A stretch of DNA of 33,517 nucleotides from Chara braunii (taxonomy: Eukaryota > Streptophyta > Charophyceae > Charales > Characeae). Of the stretch, positions 1 through 10,938 are shown piece by piece; the first letter of the stretch is position 1; the number at the start of each line of letters is the position of its first letter. Below the pieces are notes generated by a model, which searched no databases, was not told the origin of the DNA, and worked only from the letters and a program-made list of their open reading frames with translations. Position numbers and translations under genes: made by a program. Location: the NCBI GenBank assembly GCA_003427395.1, contig BFEA01000210.1, forward strand, positions 1,800,566-1,834,082, written 5' to 3'.

Positions 1-83
1 TTTATTTTTGCATGTTATCACTGTGCCCGTTTTTTGCTTTTATTCTTTGTTCCGCAAAGTGCGCTCTTTTAGTTTGTAGTGAT

Positions 84-113
84 GTGACAATATATATATA
101 TATATATTGTCAC
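84..113. repeat. (TA)n core in a perfect 30-bp palindrome
   Basis: A TA run is framed by GTGACAA on the left and TTGTCAC on the right, so the whole 30 bases equal their own reverse complement. It could extrude as a cruciform. It probably arose by TA expansion inside a short inverted repeat. Confidence 0.85.
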
Positions 114-154
114 TACCAGACGGCTTGAAAGTTGCCTCTGTGTGTGCATGCGTG

Positions 155-156
<2 letters not shown>

Positions 157-203
<47 letters not shown>
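157..203. repeat. (TG)n microsatellite
   Basis: A continuous TG dinucleotide run of about 47 bases follows an imperfect TG-rich lead-in from about 138. Open frames across it encode only Cys-Val or Thr-His repeats and are not genes. Confidence 0.95.
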
Positions 204-206
<3 letters not shown>

Positions 207-1014
207 CTTTCACTCTCTCTGTCTTGCATCCCTGCTCTTCTGCAGACTCCATCCCTCTTAACCTTCCGAGGTTCTGCCTTCAGCCCATTTGTCTCTGTTG
301 AGCATGTTGTGATCTGCCTTATGAAATGCATTTAGGATGCCCTTGGATGTTGGTGTATCCTCTTAGGCTATGGCGGAGGTGCGCAATCCGCTTGATGTCA
401 GGGATGCTTGGGGAGTCATGCATTCTGCAAAATGCTAATATTAGAAACGACGGTGAATTTCGTTCTCTCTTCTCAATGCATGACAGTGGGTGGGAACTAC
501 TCTTTATTGGAGCTGTAGGAAAATCCGCGCAAATAGGACTCCGTACTTGGTTACCAGACGCTATGGAGGGCCCCTGTTTTCAAAAGGCATAGCCTTTTGG
601 ATCAAACCGGCCTCACCCCTCGCACCCTTGCCTGCCCCCTCCGCCCCCTTAAAAAAAAAAAAAAAAAAACACCGGGGAAGATCAAACCGGACTCGGAACG
701 AGTCGATGAACAGTCAGGGATATTGAACTGAAAGGTTGAGGCAGGCTGTAATGACACTGTCCTTTGTGTGTGTGAAGTTTCTTTTCGAGGGGGAAGATTT
801 GCTAATTTCACTTCCTATTCGCTTTTCTTTTTTCTTTTTTTCTTCTCTGTCCATGCTCATTTCTTTGTCTTGGTGATACGGGGATGTAATAACAATGCAA
901 ACACACATGAGAAAGGAAAATGTCAGTGGTGCCAGAGAATACTGCGGAGAAGTTGGGATTCTTTTTCTTTTTGTATGTGTGTGTTTGTGTGTTTAATGTT
1001 ATGGCGCGGCGCAG
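204..1014. other. No gene recognised
   Basis: There is no convincing coding region. It contains an A19 tract at about 651-669, T-rich runs near 825-845 and 960-975, and short random open frames without recognisable motifs. Confidence 0.5.
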
Positions 1015-1206
1015 AGTGAAGAGGTGTGGGAATTTGACGAGGGTATGTGTGATATGCTCAAGGGATATCGCCCTAGCCAGCGACTGCCGAGCTGTTTCAT
1101 TTGTCAGCGACCATTTCTTGATTTATGCGTGTCATGCTCGTGCGGGGGCCATGCCGGTCTTCTTTGTATCGTTCCAATCGTAACGGATGTTTGGGAGGAG
1201 AAGATG
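1015..1206 (+). CDS. Candidate exon with a Cys/His zinc-binding-like cluster
   Basis: A 64-codon open stretch runs in one frame from AGT at 1015 and holds C-x2-C, then C-x2-C-x-C-G-G-H (about 1099-1155). The pattern recalls the RING/zinc-ribbon tail of GATOR2-type WD proteins (CxxC...CxxCxHGGH), but the usual following Trp and CP.GC residues are missing, so the family match is weak. A T-rich tract and CAG end just before 1015, as for a splice acceptor. GTAAGTC at 1207 fits a donor consensus; without splicing, a TAA stop follows immediately. No neighbouring exon could be joined convincingly. It may be a chance open frame, a stray exon or a gene fragment. Confidence 0.25.
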
Positions 1207-1701
1207 TAAGTCTTTGTTGAGCTGGAAAAGCAGAATTTATTATTTAATAAATTTATAGCTGCCAGTTCTGCCACCTAATTAAAAAGGAATACGATCTTCT
1301 CCAGGAAGAAATGTGCACTGTGGATTGAAAGACGGATTTGAAAGGAGAACTTGCATACAAACAGGAAATGGACAAGAGGAGGCGGAATGAAAGGTCTGCC
1401 TTTTTTTGTTTTTTTGTGGAGTGAGCAGGGCCATCGGATCTCAATCTCTTGCGTATCTGCTGTTCATTGAGACAACCATGCCTGCTTACCATGCTTGGAA
1501 CGGTGGCATTGGAGAGGAGTGCTGGTGTACAGATGAAGGGCCCGGGGGCTTTGGAAAATGCAAGGGGTCTGCCAAGGCCGAACAGGCCTGGGTGGGGTCT
1601 CAGTGGATGAGTGGGTGTCACATTGTGGGAGGAAGAGGAGCAGGGAAGGGGAGAGGATGTGGATGGAGTAGCGAACAAGAGTAGTGTTTGGTGACGGGAT
1701 G
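1207..1701. other. No gene recognised
   Basis: Non-coding by inspection. A possible splice acceptor (TTCTCCAG) occurs near 1304, but the sequence after it soon reaches stops in the phase required by the candidate exon upstream. Confidence 0.4.
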
Positions 1702-1806
1702 AGCGGTGGTGACGATGATGATGACAGTGACGATGATGATGGTGATGATAATGATGATGATGATGGTGATAGTGACGATGACGACGATGACGATAGTGGT
1801 GACGAT
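1702..1806. repeat. Imperfect (GAT/GAC)n trinucleotide array
   Basis: GATGAT, GACGAT and GATAAT units repeat for about 105 bases. The array gives poly-Asp on the plus strand and poly-His or poly-Ile-Thr on the minus strand, so the 209-codon His-rich minus-strand open frame (1253-1882) is explained by the repeat. Confidence 0.9.
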
Positions 1807-2103
1807 GTTTGCCTGACAATACCAGTCCTGTCCCTGCTTGTTTGTGCTCATGGCGGTAGAAGAATGGGAACATGAATGGCAAAAAGGAACATTCATTCTT
1901 GATAGAGAGTAATGCTGAGGTGTCTGGATGTCAGGCATGTGGGGTTCTCACTTGTGGGCAAGGAGGGATGCTAAAGAAGACGAAGAAGACAGGGGAATAA
2001 ACGTTTTGAGATTGCTGAGGAGAGGCTGTGGAAGGAGAGAGATGATGATTAACCTGAGAGAGAAAGCAATGGCAGTTGGTGGTAGATCCTTTCATGACAT
2101 CCC

Positions 2104-2297
2104 AAAGCACCGGTACCCTTGACGCTTCCCTTGACGAGCCTGGAAACGGCCTGCGCGCCAAAGAAAAGCAAACCCGCGCGGGCTTCCTTTTGGCTGGTGC
2201 AGCCAGCCATTTTGCCCCGGTTTGCCGATCCGCAAAACTTGTGGCGCGTCGATGGTCGCACAAGGAAAAATGGTTGGGCGAGATACCGGTGGTATAA
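2104..2297. mobile_element. Short inverted-repeat element, CACCRGTAC family, copy 1
   Basis: The left end reads AAAGCACCGGTACCC and the right end ATACCGGTGGTATAAA, so the ends share an inverted CACCGGTA core. It is about 194 bp with no coding capacity, as in a MITE. Its interior (ACGAGCC..., 2133-2222) is partly repeated in direct orientation at about 2304-2406. No clear target duplication was found. Confidence 0.5.
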
Positions 2298-2303
2298 ACA
2301 TTC

Positions 2304-2498
2304 ACGAGCCTCCCCAGCGCTGTGCGCCGAAAAAAAGACAAACCTGTGTGGGTGTTTTTGTTTTTTGTTTTTTTGTTTAGCTGGCGATACCAGTCATTTC
2401 GGTTTGGTACCACTGTTCATAGGAGAAATGCGGGTTGTATTACTAATTTATTATTTTTACAGCTGCTCGATTTGCTTTGGGGTGCGTACTGGTGGTTT
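2304..2498. mobile_element. Related short element, copy 2 (degenerate left end)
   Basis: It begins with an ACGAGCCT segment that repeats part of the interior of the preceding element and ends with GTACTGGTGGTTTA at about 2485-2498, the typical right end of this family. It abuts the next copy directly. Boundaries are approximate. Confidence 0.35.
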
Positions 2499-2655
2499 AA
2501 AGCACCAGTACATGCCAGCTATTGGCTGCAGGCCCCTTTCGGAGGCCGCTTGGCGTTGATTTGTTTTATCTTCGGCGCTTGGCCTCCTAAATTTCAGGAG
2601 AGGCTCAAAGCAGGTTCTTCAGTTGCCTGGGGCGATGTACTGGTGGTTGGTCTAA
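2499..2655. mobile_element. Short inverted-repeat element, copy 3
   Basis: The left end is AAGCACCAGTACATGCC and the right end GATGTACTGGTGGTTGG, giving matching terminal inverted repeats around CACCAGTAC. About 155 bp, non-coding. It lies head-to-tail with the preceding copy, forming a palindromic junction near 2485-2515. Confidence 0.55.
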
Positions 2656-3295
2656 TTGCTAGTTTCAAATTTGGTAATGGCTTGTGGAGAGGCAGGGCAT
2701 TTGTGACTTCTCCCTGCCACTGCCCCTTGATGGTCCATCTGATGTTGTTTGCTTGCTATTGGCTGACATCTTTGAGGAAACCTATATGACCGTGCCACTT
2801 TCAAGTCGGTTCACAGGGATAGAGCGTAAGTCGTTGTGATTTGTGAATGTATATAAGAGAGGATCACCTGGATGTGGTGTCAGCGTAGGAGTAGGACAGC
2901 TTAATGCGCTAAAGAGTGTGAAGGCTGTGCCTGCTGACGGTTTCGGTTGTGAAGACGGGTGTCAAGCGTTGAGTATATGTCCCACTGCACTGCAACTGCG
3001 CTGCAGTGGGCCGAATGCCAAGATCATCGGTACGGCTTTGGTTTTGAACACCGTGTCACGGTTCCCGTGGTGAAGGCATCCGTGGCTGTTATGGCTGAGA
3101 TCACTGGTTCAAAGTCCGTGTGGGCACGAACTTCGTCCTGGCAACCATATTGAATAAGCTATAAGGCCGCCCCCAATACAATCGCGTTGAGGATGTATGT
3201 ATTGTGTCTGGGCAGAGACTGAAGTGGTCAAGAAAGTGGTGGTGGATATAGTGGATCAGTTGGCTCTGGTTTTGTGTCAGGGTATACCATACTAG
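2656..3295. other. No gene recognised
   Basis: Moderately GC-balanced sequence with only short open frames and no domain or repeat I can name. Confidence 0.4.
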
Positions 3296-3398
3296 CGTCT
3301 TCACCCGAATAGAACACCTGGTCATTATAGCTGCATTTGGCCCAACTTTCAGTCCAGATGCAGCGATAATGACGGGGCATTCTATTCGGGTGAAGACG
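3296..3398. mobile_element. Palindromic MITE, CTTCACCCGAATAG family, copy 1
   Basis: The two arms are near-perfect inverted repeats: CGTCTTCACCCGAATAGAAC on the left and the matching ATTCTATTCGGGTGAAGACG on the right. Pairing continues inward through TCATTATAGCTGCAT. The 103-bp unit can fold into one long hairpin. A second copy at 4469-4557 supports mobility. No target duplication is obvious. Confidence 0.7.
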
Positions 3399-3537
3399 GC
3401 AGGGATTTTTTTGATCTATCTCTACGATTCTCTAGAGTCTGGAAATAACTGTGGCCACTTATCGAGGATGTGCCGTGATTCTGATGAGATGAATTAACAA
3501 GAATGCTTCGTCTTCCCCGGGACGCAATGCACCCTCA

Positions 3538-3675
3538 CTATGAGCGTATGGGATCCGAAACGTGGCTTATGTACGTTCATGGCCCGGGTGCGTTGTATAT
3601 ACCTCGCTACGACCGTATGGGGCTGGAAACGTAGCTTGTGTACATTCACGACCCGGCTGCATTGTATACTTTTGT
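3538..3675. repeat. Two-copy direct tandem repeat, 69-bp period
   Basis: CTATGAGCGTATGGG... at 3538 and CTACGACCGTATGGG... at 3607 are diverged copies. Each runs through GAAACGT, GTAC and TTCA to a TTGTATA end. Probably an old tandem duplication. Confidence 0.7.
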
Positions 3676-4468
3676 AAAGGGTGCGTTGTGTTGGGGGGAT
3701 TCGAATGTCATTCGTTCCGGTAGGCTGTTGCCATTTTTCCTTAATGGTTCATTGATTGCACATTGGCTCTTTGCTTTCCGGGAGGGCTGAAAATGATGAC
3801 GACGTTTCCGTTTCTAAGTTAAGGACAGAGGGCGCTGATTTTTCAATTTTGAATATTTTTCTGTTCTCCATTTGTTTTCGAATCTAATGCTTTTTTCTGT
3901 CATGTGGAATTTTTGTGCAATTATTACCTGTTCTCGTTTTCGATTTGCGAAATTTTCTGTGGATTTCACTTTTCTGTTTCTTGTTCCCTCCTAGATTATG
4001 AACTTTCCGACGTTTTTCTGAGGACTCTGGAGGATGGCGGACAGAATGGCAGAACGCTAATGATGTTTTGTGTTTCATTGGACTCTTTATAAAGTGGGTT
4101 CTGTAAAAGTGGAACCTGGACAGACAGTCTGTCCAGGATGCATTTGACTGATGAATACGGACTCAGCACACTGGCCAGAGTTAGCGATACCCTTAAGAGA
4201 GAAAAGTAAAGTGGGTTGTTGCCTGCACATCGATCGAAGTCGGGAGAGGGCAAGGGGATATGGTGGACACTGGGCAGGGGAGGGGAGGAGTGGAGATTTT
4301 GCTTGGCAGCGACTTTGCTCCGATGCACAGGCACAATCTTGTCGACGATTTAAGGCGGATGGACATCAGTACTGTTTCAGCACTGTTTCAACGGAATCCA
4401 GCTGAAATGGCAATGATATATTACCAAGGAAATTCCAAGTATGAGTAGGGCCTCGTAGGAGCCCTACT
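3676..4468. other. No gene recognised
   Basis: T-rich non-coding sequence. The longest open frames (up to 112 codons, minus strand, 3996-4334) show no motif I recognise and have simple composition. Confidence 0.4.
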
Positions 4469-4557
4469 GTCTGCACCCGAATAGAGCGCCCGGTCATTAT
4501 GGCTGTATCTGGACTGACTACACAGCTACAATGTCTGGGTGTTCCATTCGGGTGAAC
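4469..4557. mobile_element. Palindromic MITE, CTTCACCCGAATAG family, copy 2
   Basis: Arms GCACCCGAATAGAGCGCC and ATTCCATTCGGGTGAAC are inverted copies of each other and match the element at 3296-3398, including GGTCATTATGGCTG next to the left arm. About 89 bp, non-coding. Confidence 0.65.
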
Positions 4558-5022
4558 GTGGTAGTGCCACCATTTTTGTGTTTTTTGTTAATTGCAGCCA
4601 TTGCATGAAAATAGCAGCCTAAGCTGAACAGTATGTACCCCCACAATTAGGAAGAGTGTTGGCGGTGGTGGTTCTGTACCTCTGAACAAGGCCAGATTCC
4701 TGACCTCGATACCCCCACCTCTCGTGCGTCTCTTCCTGATGTGCAATTATTACATGTTGAAACCCGCCGTTGATGAATTCGATCGGCGGCCCTGCTTTGG
4801 TTTCGCACCTCCAGAATTTGAGGTGTCAGACATGCGGCCCAGGTGCCCATGTACTGGTTCTTTAAAAACAAGACAAGAAAGAATTACACAATGTCATCTG
4901 ATTTTCTTGTGTGTTTTCAGAGTGCTGCGGCCTTGGCGTAGGCGTACTATCGCTTAAACCAAATGGCCACAGGTAATTCAGAGTTGTAGTTGAACTCGCT
5001 CCGGTCCGTCAGGATTCGAACG
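4558..5022. other. No gene recognised
   Basis: No supported coding region. A GGATTCGAACG string near 5012-5022 resembles a tRNA B box on the minus strand, but a complete tRNA cannot be folded around it. Confidence 0.4.
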
Positions 5023-5184
5023 TAAACCACCAGTACTCCGTAAAGTTGTGCCCGTTACAATTTTAGGAAGCGTACGGGCCACTACAGGAGCGCCCAAATT
5101 CATCCGACTGGAAACGTTTCTACTCTTTTTTTTCTTTTCTTTTTTTTTCCGCGGCCACCAGCTGGGCCAAGTACTGGTGGTTTA
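5023..5184. mobile_element. Short inverted-repeat element, CACCAGTAC family, copy 4
   Basis: TAAACCACCAGTACT at the left is matched by AGTACTGGTGGTTTA at the right, a perfect 15-bp terminal inverted repeat. The interior carries GTGCCCGTTACAA, GGGCCACTACAGGAGCGCCC and GAAACGTTTCTACTC, shared with the next copy. About 162 bp. No target duplication was recognised. Confidence 0.7.
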
Positions 5185-5303
5185 AGTCTGTTTACCAACA
5201 ATTCATGGGAATGGAGTGGGAGAAATCAGACAACTACTGGCAGACATTCTGCCCAAAATTAGATATCAAGCTCGGATTTGATTTTGTGAATATGATTCAA
5301 GGT

Positions 5304-5326
5304 AAAAAAAAAAAAAAAAAAAAAAA
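5304..5326. repeat. Poly(A) tract
   Basis: About 23 consecutive A residues just before the next short element. It could be a retroposon tail or simple-sequence expansion. Confidence 0.9.
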
Positions 5327-5330
5327 GATA

Positions 5331-5586
5331 TTAAGCCACCAGTACTTCCTAAACCCGTGCCCATTAACAAGCCACAATTTTTTAGTAAACGTATGGGCCA
5401 CTGCAGGAGCGCCCAAATGCATCCGACTAGAAACGTTTCTGCTCTAAAGCCGTGCCCATTAACAAGCCACAATTTTAGTAAACGTATGGGCCACTGCAGG
5501 AGCGCCCAAATGCATCCGACTAGAAACATTTCTGCTCTAGTTTTTTTTCCCGCAGCCTATAGCTGCGCCAAGTACAGGTGGTTTAA
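5331..5586. mobile_element. Short inverted-repeat element, copy 5, with internal duplication
   Basis: TTAAGCCACCAGTACTT and AAGTACAGGTGGTTTAA form the terminal inverted repeats. The interior seen once in the copy at 5023-5184 is present twice here with a period of about 95 bp (5356 and 5451), which explains the greater length. Both interior copies keep GGGCCACTGCAGGAGCGCCC. The duplicates are nearly identical, so the duplication is recent relative to the family. Confidence 0.7.
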
Positions 5587-5829
5587 AGTTTAAACTATAA
5601 GTATACCGAAGAAGGTCAGGAAACGAAATCATTTCAAGCTCCTTCAGGCGCCTTTAAAGTTTAAACCCCTTTTAACACTTTCGAACCCTGTTTGTACCCC
5701 AAGGACCCCGTTAAACCACTGCTACGTTGCCCAGGCAAAATTTTGTCCTAGAAATTTGCACAACCACATACCGGACCACAATGGCTGGGAGCAGCAGGCA
5801 AAAAGGAAAGAAAAATGTGGCCGTGGCAG

Positions 5830-5831
<2 letters not shown>

Positions 5832-5886
<55 letters not shown>
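5832..5886. repeat. Long poly(T) tract (poly(A) on minus strand)
   Basis: Fifty-five consecutive T residues. It could be the poly(A) tail of a minus-strand retroposon lying to its right, but I found no matching flanking duplication. Confidence 0.9.
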
Positions 5887-6348
5887 CCAGAGTAGAGGGG
5901 AAATTCACCTTGGGAGAAAGAGGCTCGAAGGCAGTGGTGACTGAAGTAAACATATCATATGGAAAACCCTGCAGAGTGAATTTTCACGCCATCATCAACG
6001 GCCAGGGAACCACAAACCGAATATATGTTGCGACCACGAAATAGAGAGACAGCCACCGGAGAACACTAGAGACCTAATGATGTTGCGGGCGCTTCTACCA
6101 GACACACACTGACTGTTTGGCACACCTCAAAGGTGCTGCAATCGGACACTCAAGAGAATACGAGGTAAACACACAGAGAACACACCGACCAACAAACAAT
6201 GCGAATGTGTGTGTGTGGTTGTGTGTGTGGCTGTGGGTGGGTGTGCGTGACTGAACTGTCACCAGAATAACCCCTTTTTCCACCCAGATGAGCAGATCCG
6301 CAATTGAAGCAGCCTTACCTCATTGATCTCCTCAGATCTGCATGCACG
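5887..6348. other. No gene recognised
   Basis: No supported coding region. A loose TG-rich stretch lies at about 6207-6250. Confidence 0.4.
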
Positions 6349-6349
6349 A

Positions 6350-6350
<1 letters not shown>

Positions 6351-6378
<28 letters not shown>
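6351..6378. repeat. (GT)n microsatellite
   Basis: About 28 bases of uninterrupted GT. Confidence 0.95.
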
Positions 6379-7308
<930 letters not shown>

Positions 7309-7440
7309 TGTCGTTTTCAGCGTGAAAGCCTGAAAACAAGGGCCTAGAGGCCCTGTGTCGTTTCAGCCTAAAACAGGGCCCTCCAGGCCCCGAGTCTTTT
7401 CAGTCTGAAACGGAGGGCCATTTTCAGGCCCTCATAAGAT
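7309..7440. repeat. Alternating short palindromes, about 52-bp period
   Basis: GGGCCTAGAGGCCC and GGGCCCTCCAGGCCC alternate with TTTCAGxCTGAAA-type palindromes about every 52 bases, in roughly two and a half units. The purpose is unknown; it resembles a degenerate tandem array or the edge of a retroelement. Confidence 0.5.
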
Positions 7441-7779
7441 CGACATGCCCTGAAACTTGGGCACCAGACCAGGGTTTTGGCACGGGCCATTTTGGGCCTG
7501 TTTTCAAGACAACCTTTGGTTGAGCCTTGACGCCAGGGTCTGGCACGTTTTGGCATTGGCAAGAGCAGCCTCCTGGACGGGCCAGGACTATATAGGACTG
7601 GCCCGCCCTGCAGGCTGCAGGTAGTTCATAGGGACCTCCCAGGCACTTCACGTGCAGTTCAGGAGGCAGGAGGTAGTCTTCAGAATTCGGCAGCAGCACT
7701 CTGGAGGAGCGCTGCAGTTGTAGTAGTAGCGTTAGCAGTAGTCTTCAGCGCTCGGTGCTAGTAGGAGCTAGAGTAGTAC

Positions 7780-7781
<2 letters not shown>

Positions 7782-7848
<67 letters not shown>

Positions 7849-7852
7849 NNNN
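7782..7852. repeat. (AG)n microsatellite ending in a 4-base assembly gap
   Basis: AG repeats run from 7782 to 7848 and then four undetermined bases follow. Array length is uncertain. A TATA-like CTATATAGG lies 190 bp upstream (about 7588), but no transcript can be supported. Confidence 0.9.
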
Positions 7853-9685
7853 TGGGCGGAGGCCAGGGAGACTTACCTGCAGCGCCATAGCTCCAGCTTC
7901 GTCTTCGAGGTACCTGCAACACAGCACCATCTTCACAGGTTAGTACCTGGCACATGGGAGAGAGAGAGAGTTCTTCGTCTTCCTCTTCTCAGTCCACCAT
8001 CTCCCTCTCACCCTCTCTACCTGACTTCACTGCATCAGCAGACTACAAGAGAGCGGGATTGGTGACATGTGGATCAGGGCTCGACAATTGGGCTTCAGAC
8101 ATTTTGACGAGGGATTATTTGGGACTGGTAACGAAGACTCGGTGTTGACGACATTCCCATCTCCCCCCCTCTTCTTTGTCTGATTCCCTCCTCTTCGTCT
8201 GTGCATGATCTGGACCTGGCGCATTCTTTCTGTGTGTAGCGCCAGGCCCCTTCACACCGTGTGATGAGGATGGTGTACGTTTGGTCTGCGTTGCGACATT
8301 GATTAGGCTAGTCATTGGTATTCTAGCATTGTGCTGCACTGTCTTGCACTACGTGGTAGAGGGCAGTCCCGGTCAGGTCAGGACTTATATCCAAGTATTC
8401 CGCTGCGCTACAAAGCACCATTTTTGTATGTATCAGGATGTACACTGCTTGTTGAGATTCCACTAGCACTGTATTGTCCATGCAGTCCTTTTCATCACAT
8501 TGTGGATCCTCGGTTATGTATGTACATCGCCGAATTGGGCATGTAACACTTTCTGAGGGCACTACCCACCGACTGGTCCCATTGTGGTCTTTGGCTGGTA
8601 CCGTTGTGTTTTCTGTCCACTAGTACCGTTCTGAAAGGGTTTCACCCAGTTCGCGTGACAATCGAAGATTCCGGGCTCGATCCCTAGACCTATCCCATAC
8701 CCTTGTACAGTTGCCCGACGCCCCCACGACCTGTCCCCAAAAATCGTACGTCTGTGAGTTGTGTGCTTGGTTGGGGTGCATGGACTTGAACCGTAGGTCT
8801 TAGTTTTAATGGACCTAGGGTCAGTCCTATAGGTGAGCGTTAAGTGTAGCAAAGGGTTGGTCAACGTAGCCTAGGACTTTCTAGAAGTTGCTACTTGGCT
8901 CTTCGGAGCTGTAGGGGTCAGTCGTCCGTAGCTGAGTCAGCAAGGTAGAGTCTAGTCCTAGTCTAGTCAGCAGTCCCAGTCTAAGTCCCAGTCCTCCTTG
9001 TCCAGTCAGCAAGTACCAGGTGGGGCTGTACACTCCTTGGGTCTGGGACCGGAGGCAGGCCAGGCCACCGACGAAACAGTATAAATAAAGAGCCAACGCA
9101 AAGCCATTGATTCATTTGCCTGTGAGCCATGCGGAAGCGCAGCTTGTGCGACTTGTGCATCGGAGGTCTGCAGGAGCCCGGCGATGAAGAGGGCTAGAGA
9201 GGAAGGCAGCGGCCATAGGCACTAGAGGAGGATGAAGACGGCGACGGCCATAGCCGCCAGGTTGCTGACGTCAACAGATAGAGTGCAGAGTGTGTGTGTG
9301 TGTATGAGCGTGGACATTCAGGGTTGACCCTACTACGTCCGTCCGTGAGCGAGAGTGTGTCTGATGGTGGATACAGTGTTCGGGTGGGAATTCAGACTAG
9401 CGCTCAACGGCCATAGCCGCGAGATGTGACAAGTTGACTTAAGCTGGGTTCCTGGCCGAAGGCCATATCTCTGTGTTGAAAGTCAAGTTGAAGACAAGTC
9501 TGATTGCAGTTCCATCGGGTGGGTTAAATTTGGTGTGGTTGCTATGTCCCACTTTGAGCGGATACGGAGTCTCAAACCTGGTGCGTGTAAAGCACGCAAC
9601 CGCTTGAGCCACACAGTCATTGGCAGGGCTACCGCAAAGGCTAATTGGCTTCGCAATGTTAGTATTGTATCGTCAGTGACTCGGG
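7853..9685. other. No gene recognised
   Basis: Long non-coding stretch. It holds an AGTC-rich low-complexity part at about 8925-9010, a TATAAATAAA string near 9080, and GGCCATAGCCGC repeated at about 9246 and 9408. It could be an untranslated or retroelement flank. No domain or LTR pair was found. Confidence 0.4.
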
Positions 9686-9747
9686 GTCTTGGTTATATGC
9701 GTAAATGCACAGCAGGGTCTTGGTTAGATTCGTAAATGCACAGCAGG
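9686..9747. repeat. 31-bp tandem duplication
   Basis: GTCTTGGTTATATGCGTAAA... and GTCTTGGTTAGATTCGTAAA... are adjacent copies ending AATGCACAGCAGG, with a 31-base period and two differences. Confidence 0.85.
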
Positions 9748-10490
9748 TTACTCCAGACTCCCCTTGTAAATGCTCGTGCACGCGCTGCCTGGGACGCAGG
9801 GGTGGGGTTAGTGTCTTACTGTCCGCCTGACGGTCGGTTGCCTTTAATGCAAAGCCTATTCAACAAAATTGCAAGTCAACCATCAATTAAAAAAGAAAAT
9901 GTGAGATATAATCGAATTTTTGTAGACGGACTTGGTTTTGCTGTACTAGCTTTAACTTCAACTTTAACTTTAACAAATTAACAGTGGTTACTGCTTGTCG
10001 GCAATTCTTCTCGCTGCTGCGTAATATGCAATATCATGCATGTCAATGCTGGCAGTTGCTGTCTGATGCTGAGACCACATCGTAATTGCGTCAAACTGCA
10101 GGCAATGACTGTTAGCGGCGTGGTCGGTTCTGGGATAGCTGGTTCCTGGGGCTGAGGGTGTCGGTTCGAGGCTGTGCATGCGCTCAGCGGGGCCTTTTTT
10201 TTTTTTTTTTTTTGCGCGCGCGCGCAGAGGGGCCTGAAGCCCTAAAACACGGATCAGTAATCGACTATTCTGGGATTAGGGGAACGTGGTTCATTAGGAG
10301 TGATCTTACTGATAGATATGATATATCATATATCTGTAGGTTGATGGTCGGATTATGATGTCGACTGTGTGACATGAGGTGAGATCGTGGGCACAGTAAA
10401 GTACCAGTACCCTTGAGAGGTTGCAATTTTTTCCCTGTTGTTACAGGGATTCAATTTTACCCAGAGGATTTTGACAAACATTTTTTAAAT
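9748..10490. other. No gene recognised; AT-rich insert-like patch and (GC)n
   Basis: From about 9840 to 9980 composition turns AT-rich and one frame stays open (ORF end 9981) with organelle-like codon choice, but I cannot name the protein. T-run plus GCGCGCGCGCGC lies at about 10195-10226, and the palindrome ATGATATATCAT near 10320. Confidence 0.35.
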
Positions 10491-10499
10491 CTATTCTTT

Positions 10500-10938
10500 T
10501 ATCATTTCCTAAAACAGTACTCCATCATCATGGACGGATGCAAGCTGTCTGGGCCAGTCCAATTTAATTATTCCCTGAGACAGAATACCCCGCCATAGTA
10601 CTTCGGGACATCCATTAAACTTGGAATTGCCCCAATTGACCCTCAGGGGGGAAACAAATGAAAATCTGTCCATTAGTTCTGAATTTCCTACATGTTCCTT
10701 CGGGTGTCATCCACCAGCCACACTGGGGTTGCCGCTTCTAGGATGATTCTGGCAATATCTTTGTTTTTCCTAATGTTCGCTAACAAGGCCTCCGTGATTA
10801 TCAGAAAAAGAAATGGTGCTATGGGGTCCACTGGCGCACCGATCTCTTCAGGCCAATCCGGGGGGGCAGAGACCCATTCATTTGGACCCTGGTGGTGGCA
10901 TTGTGGTGCAGGACAATGTTGTCGCGCGGGGCCTTTTT
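10500..10938 (-). pseudogene. LINE reverse transcriptase fragment (relic 1)
   Basis: Reading the minus strand from about 10935, one sees RVQMNGSLPP, then after a frameshift PIAPFLFLIITEALLANIR, matching the QGDPxAPxLF region of L1-like reverse transcriptases. After VDDTRRNM comes LMDRFSFVSPLRVNW, matching the segment just after the catalytic YADD box in other copies here. Stops and shifts break it. It is 5' truncated just before the QGDP box. The same region in the plus-strand copy at 11720-14075 shows that both belong to one family. Confidence 0.75.

Noticed and set aside
1253-1882. 209-codon minus-strand His-rich open frame
   Set aside because: Most of it is the GAT/GAC trinucleotide array read in reverse; the flanks show no domain.
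3020-3125. Possible tRNA around GGTTCAAAGTCC
   Set aside because: The B-box-like string has an extra base and no A box lies at the correct distance.
4990-5110. Minus-strand tRNA around CGTTCGAATCC
   Set aside because: The expected A box falls inside the short element copy at 5023-5184 and no cloverleaf can be formed.
5727-6044. 105-codon plus-strand open frame with poly-Phe
   Set aside because: The core is the 55-base T tract; flanking residues show no motif.
5887-6060. Retroposon with the T tract as its minus-strand poly(A) tail
   Set aside because: No target duplication or known retroposon body was found to the right of the tract.
8560-8700. Pol III unit around GGGCTCGATCCC
   Set aside because: A B-box-like string is present, but the nearest A-box-like string is about 85 bases upstream, too far for a tRNA or typical SINE head.
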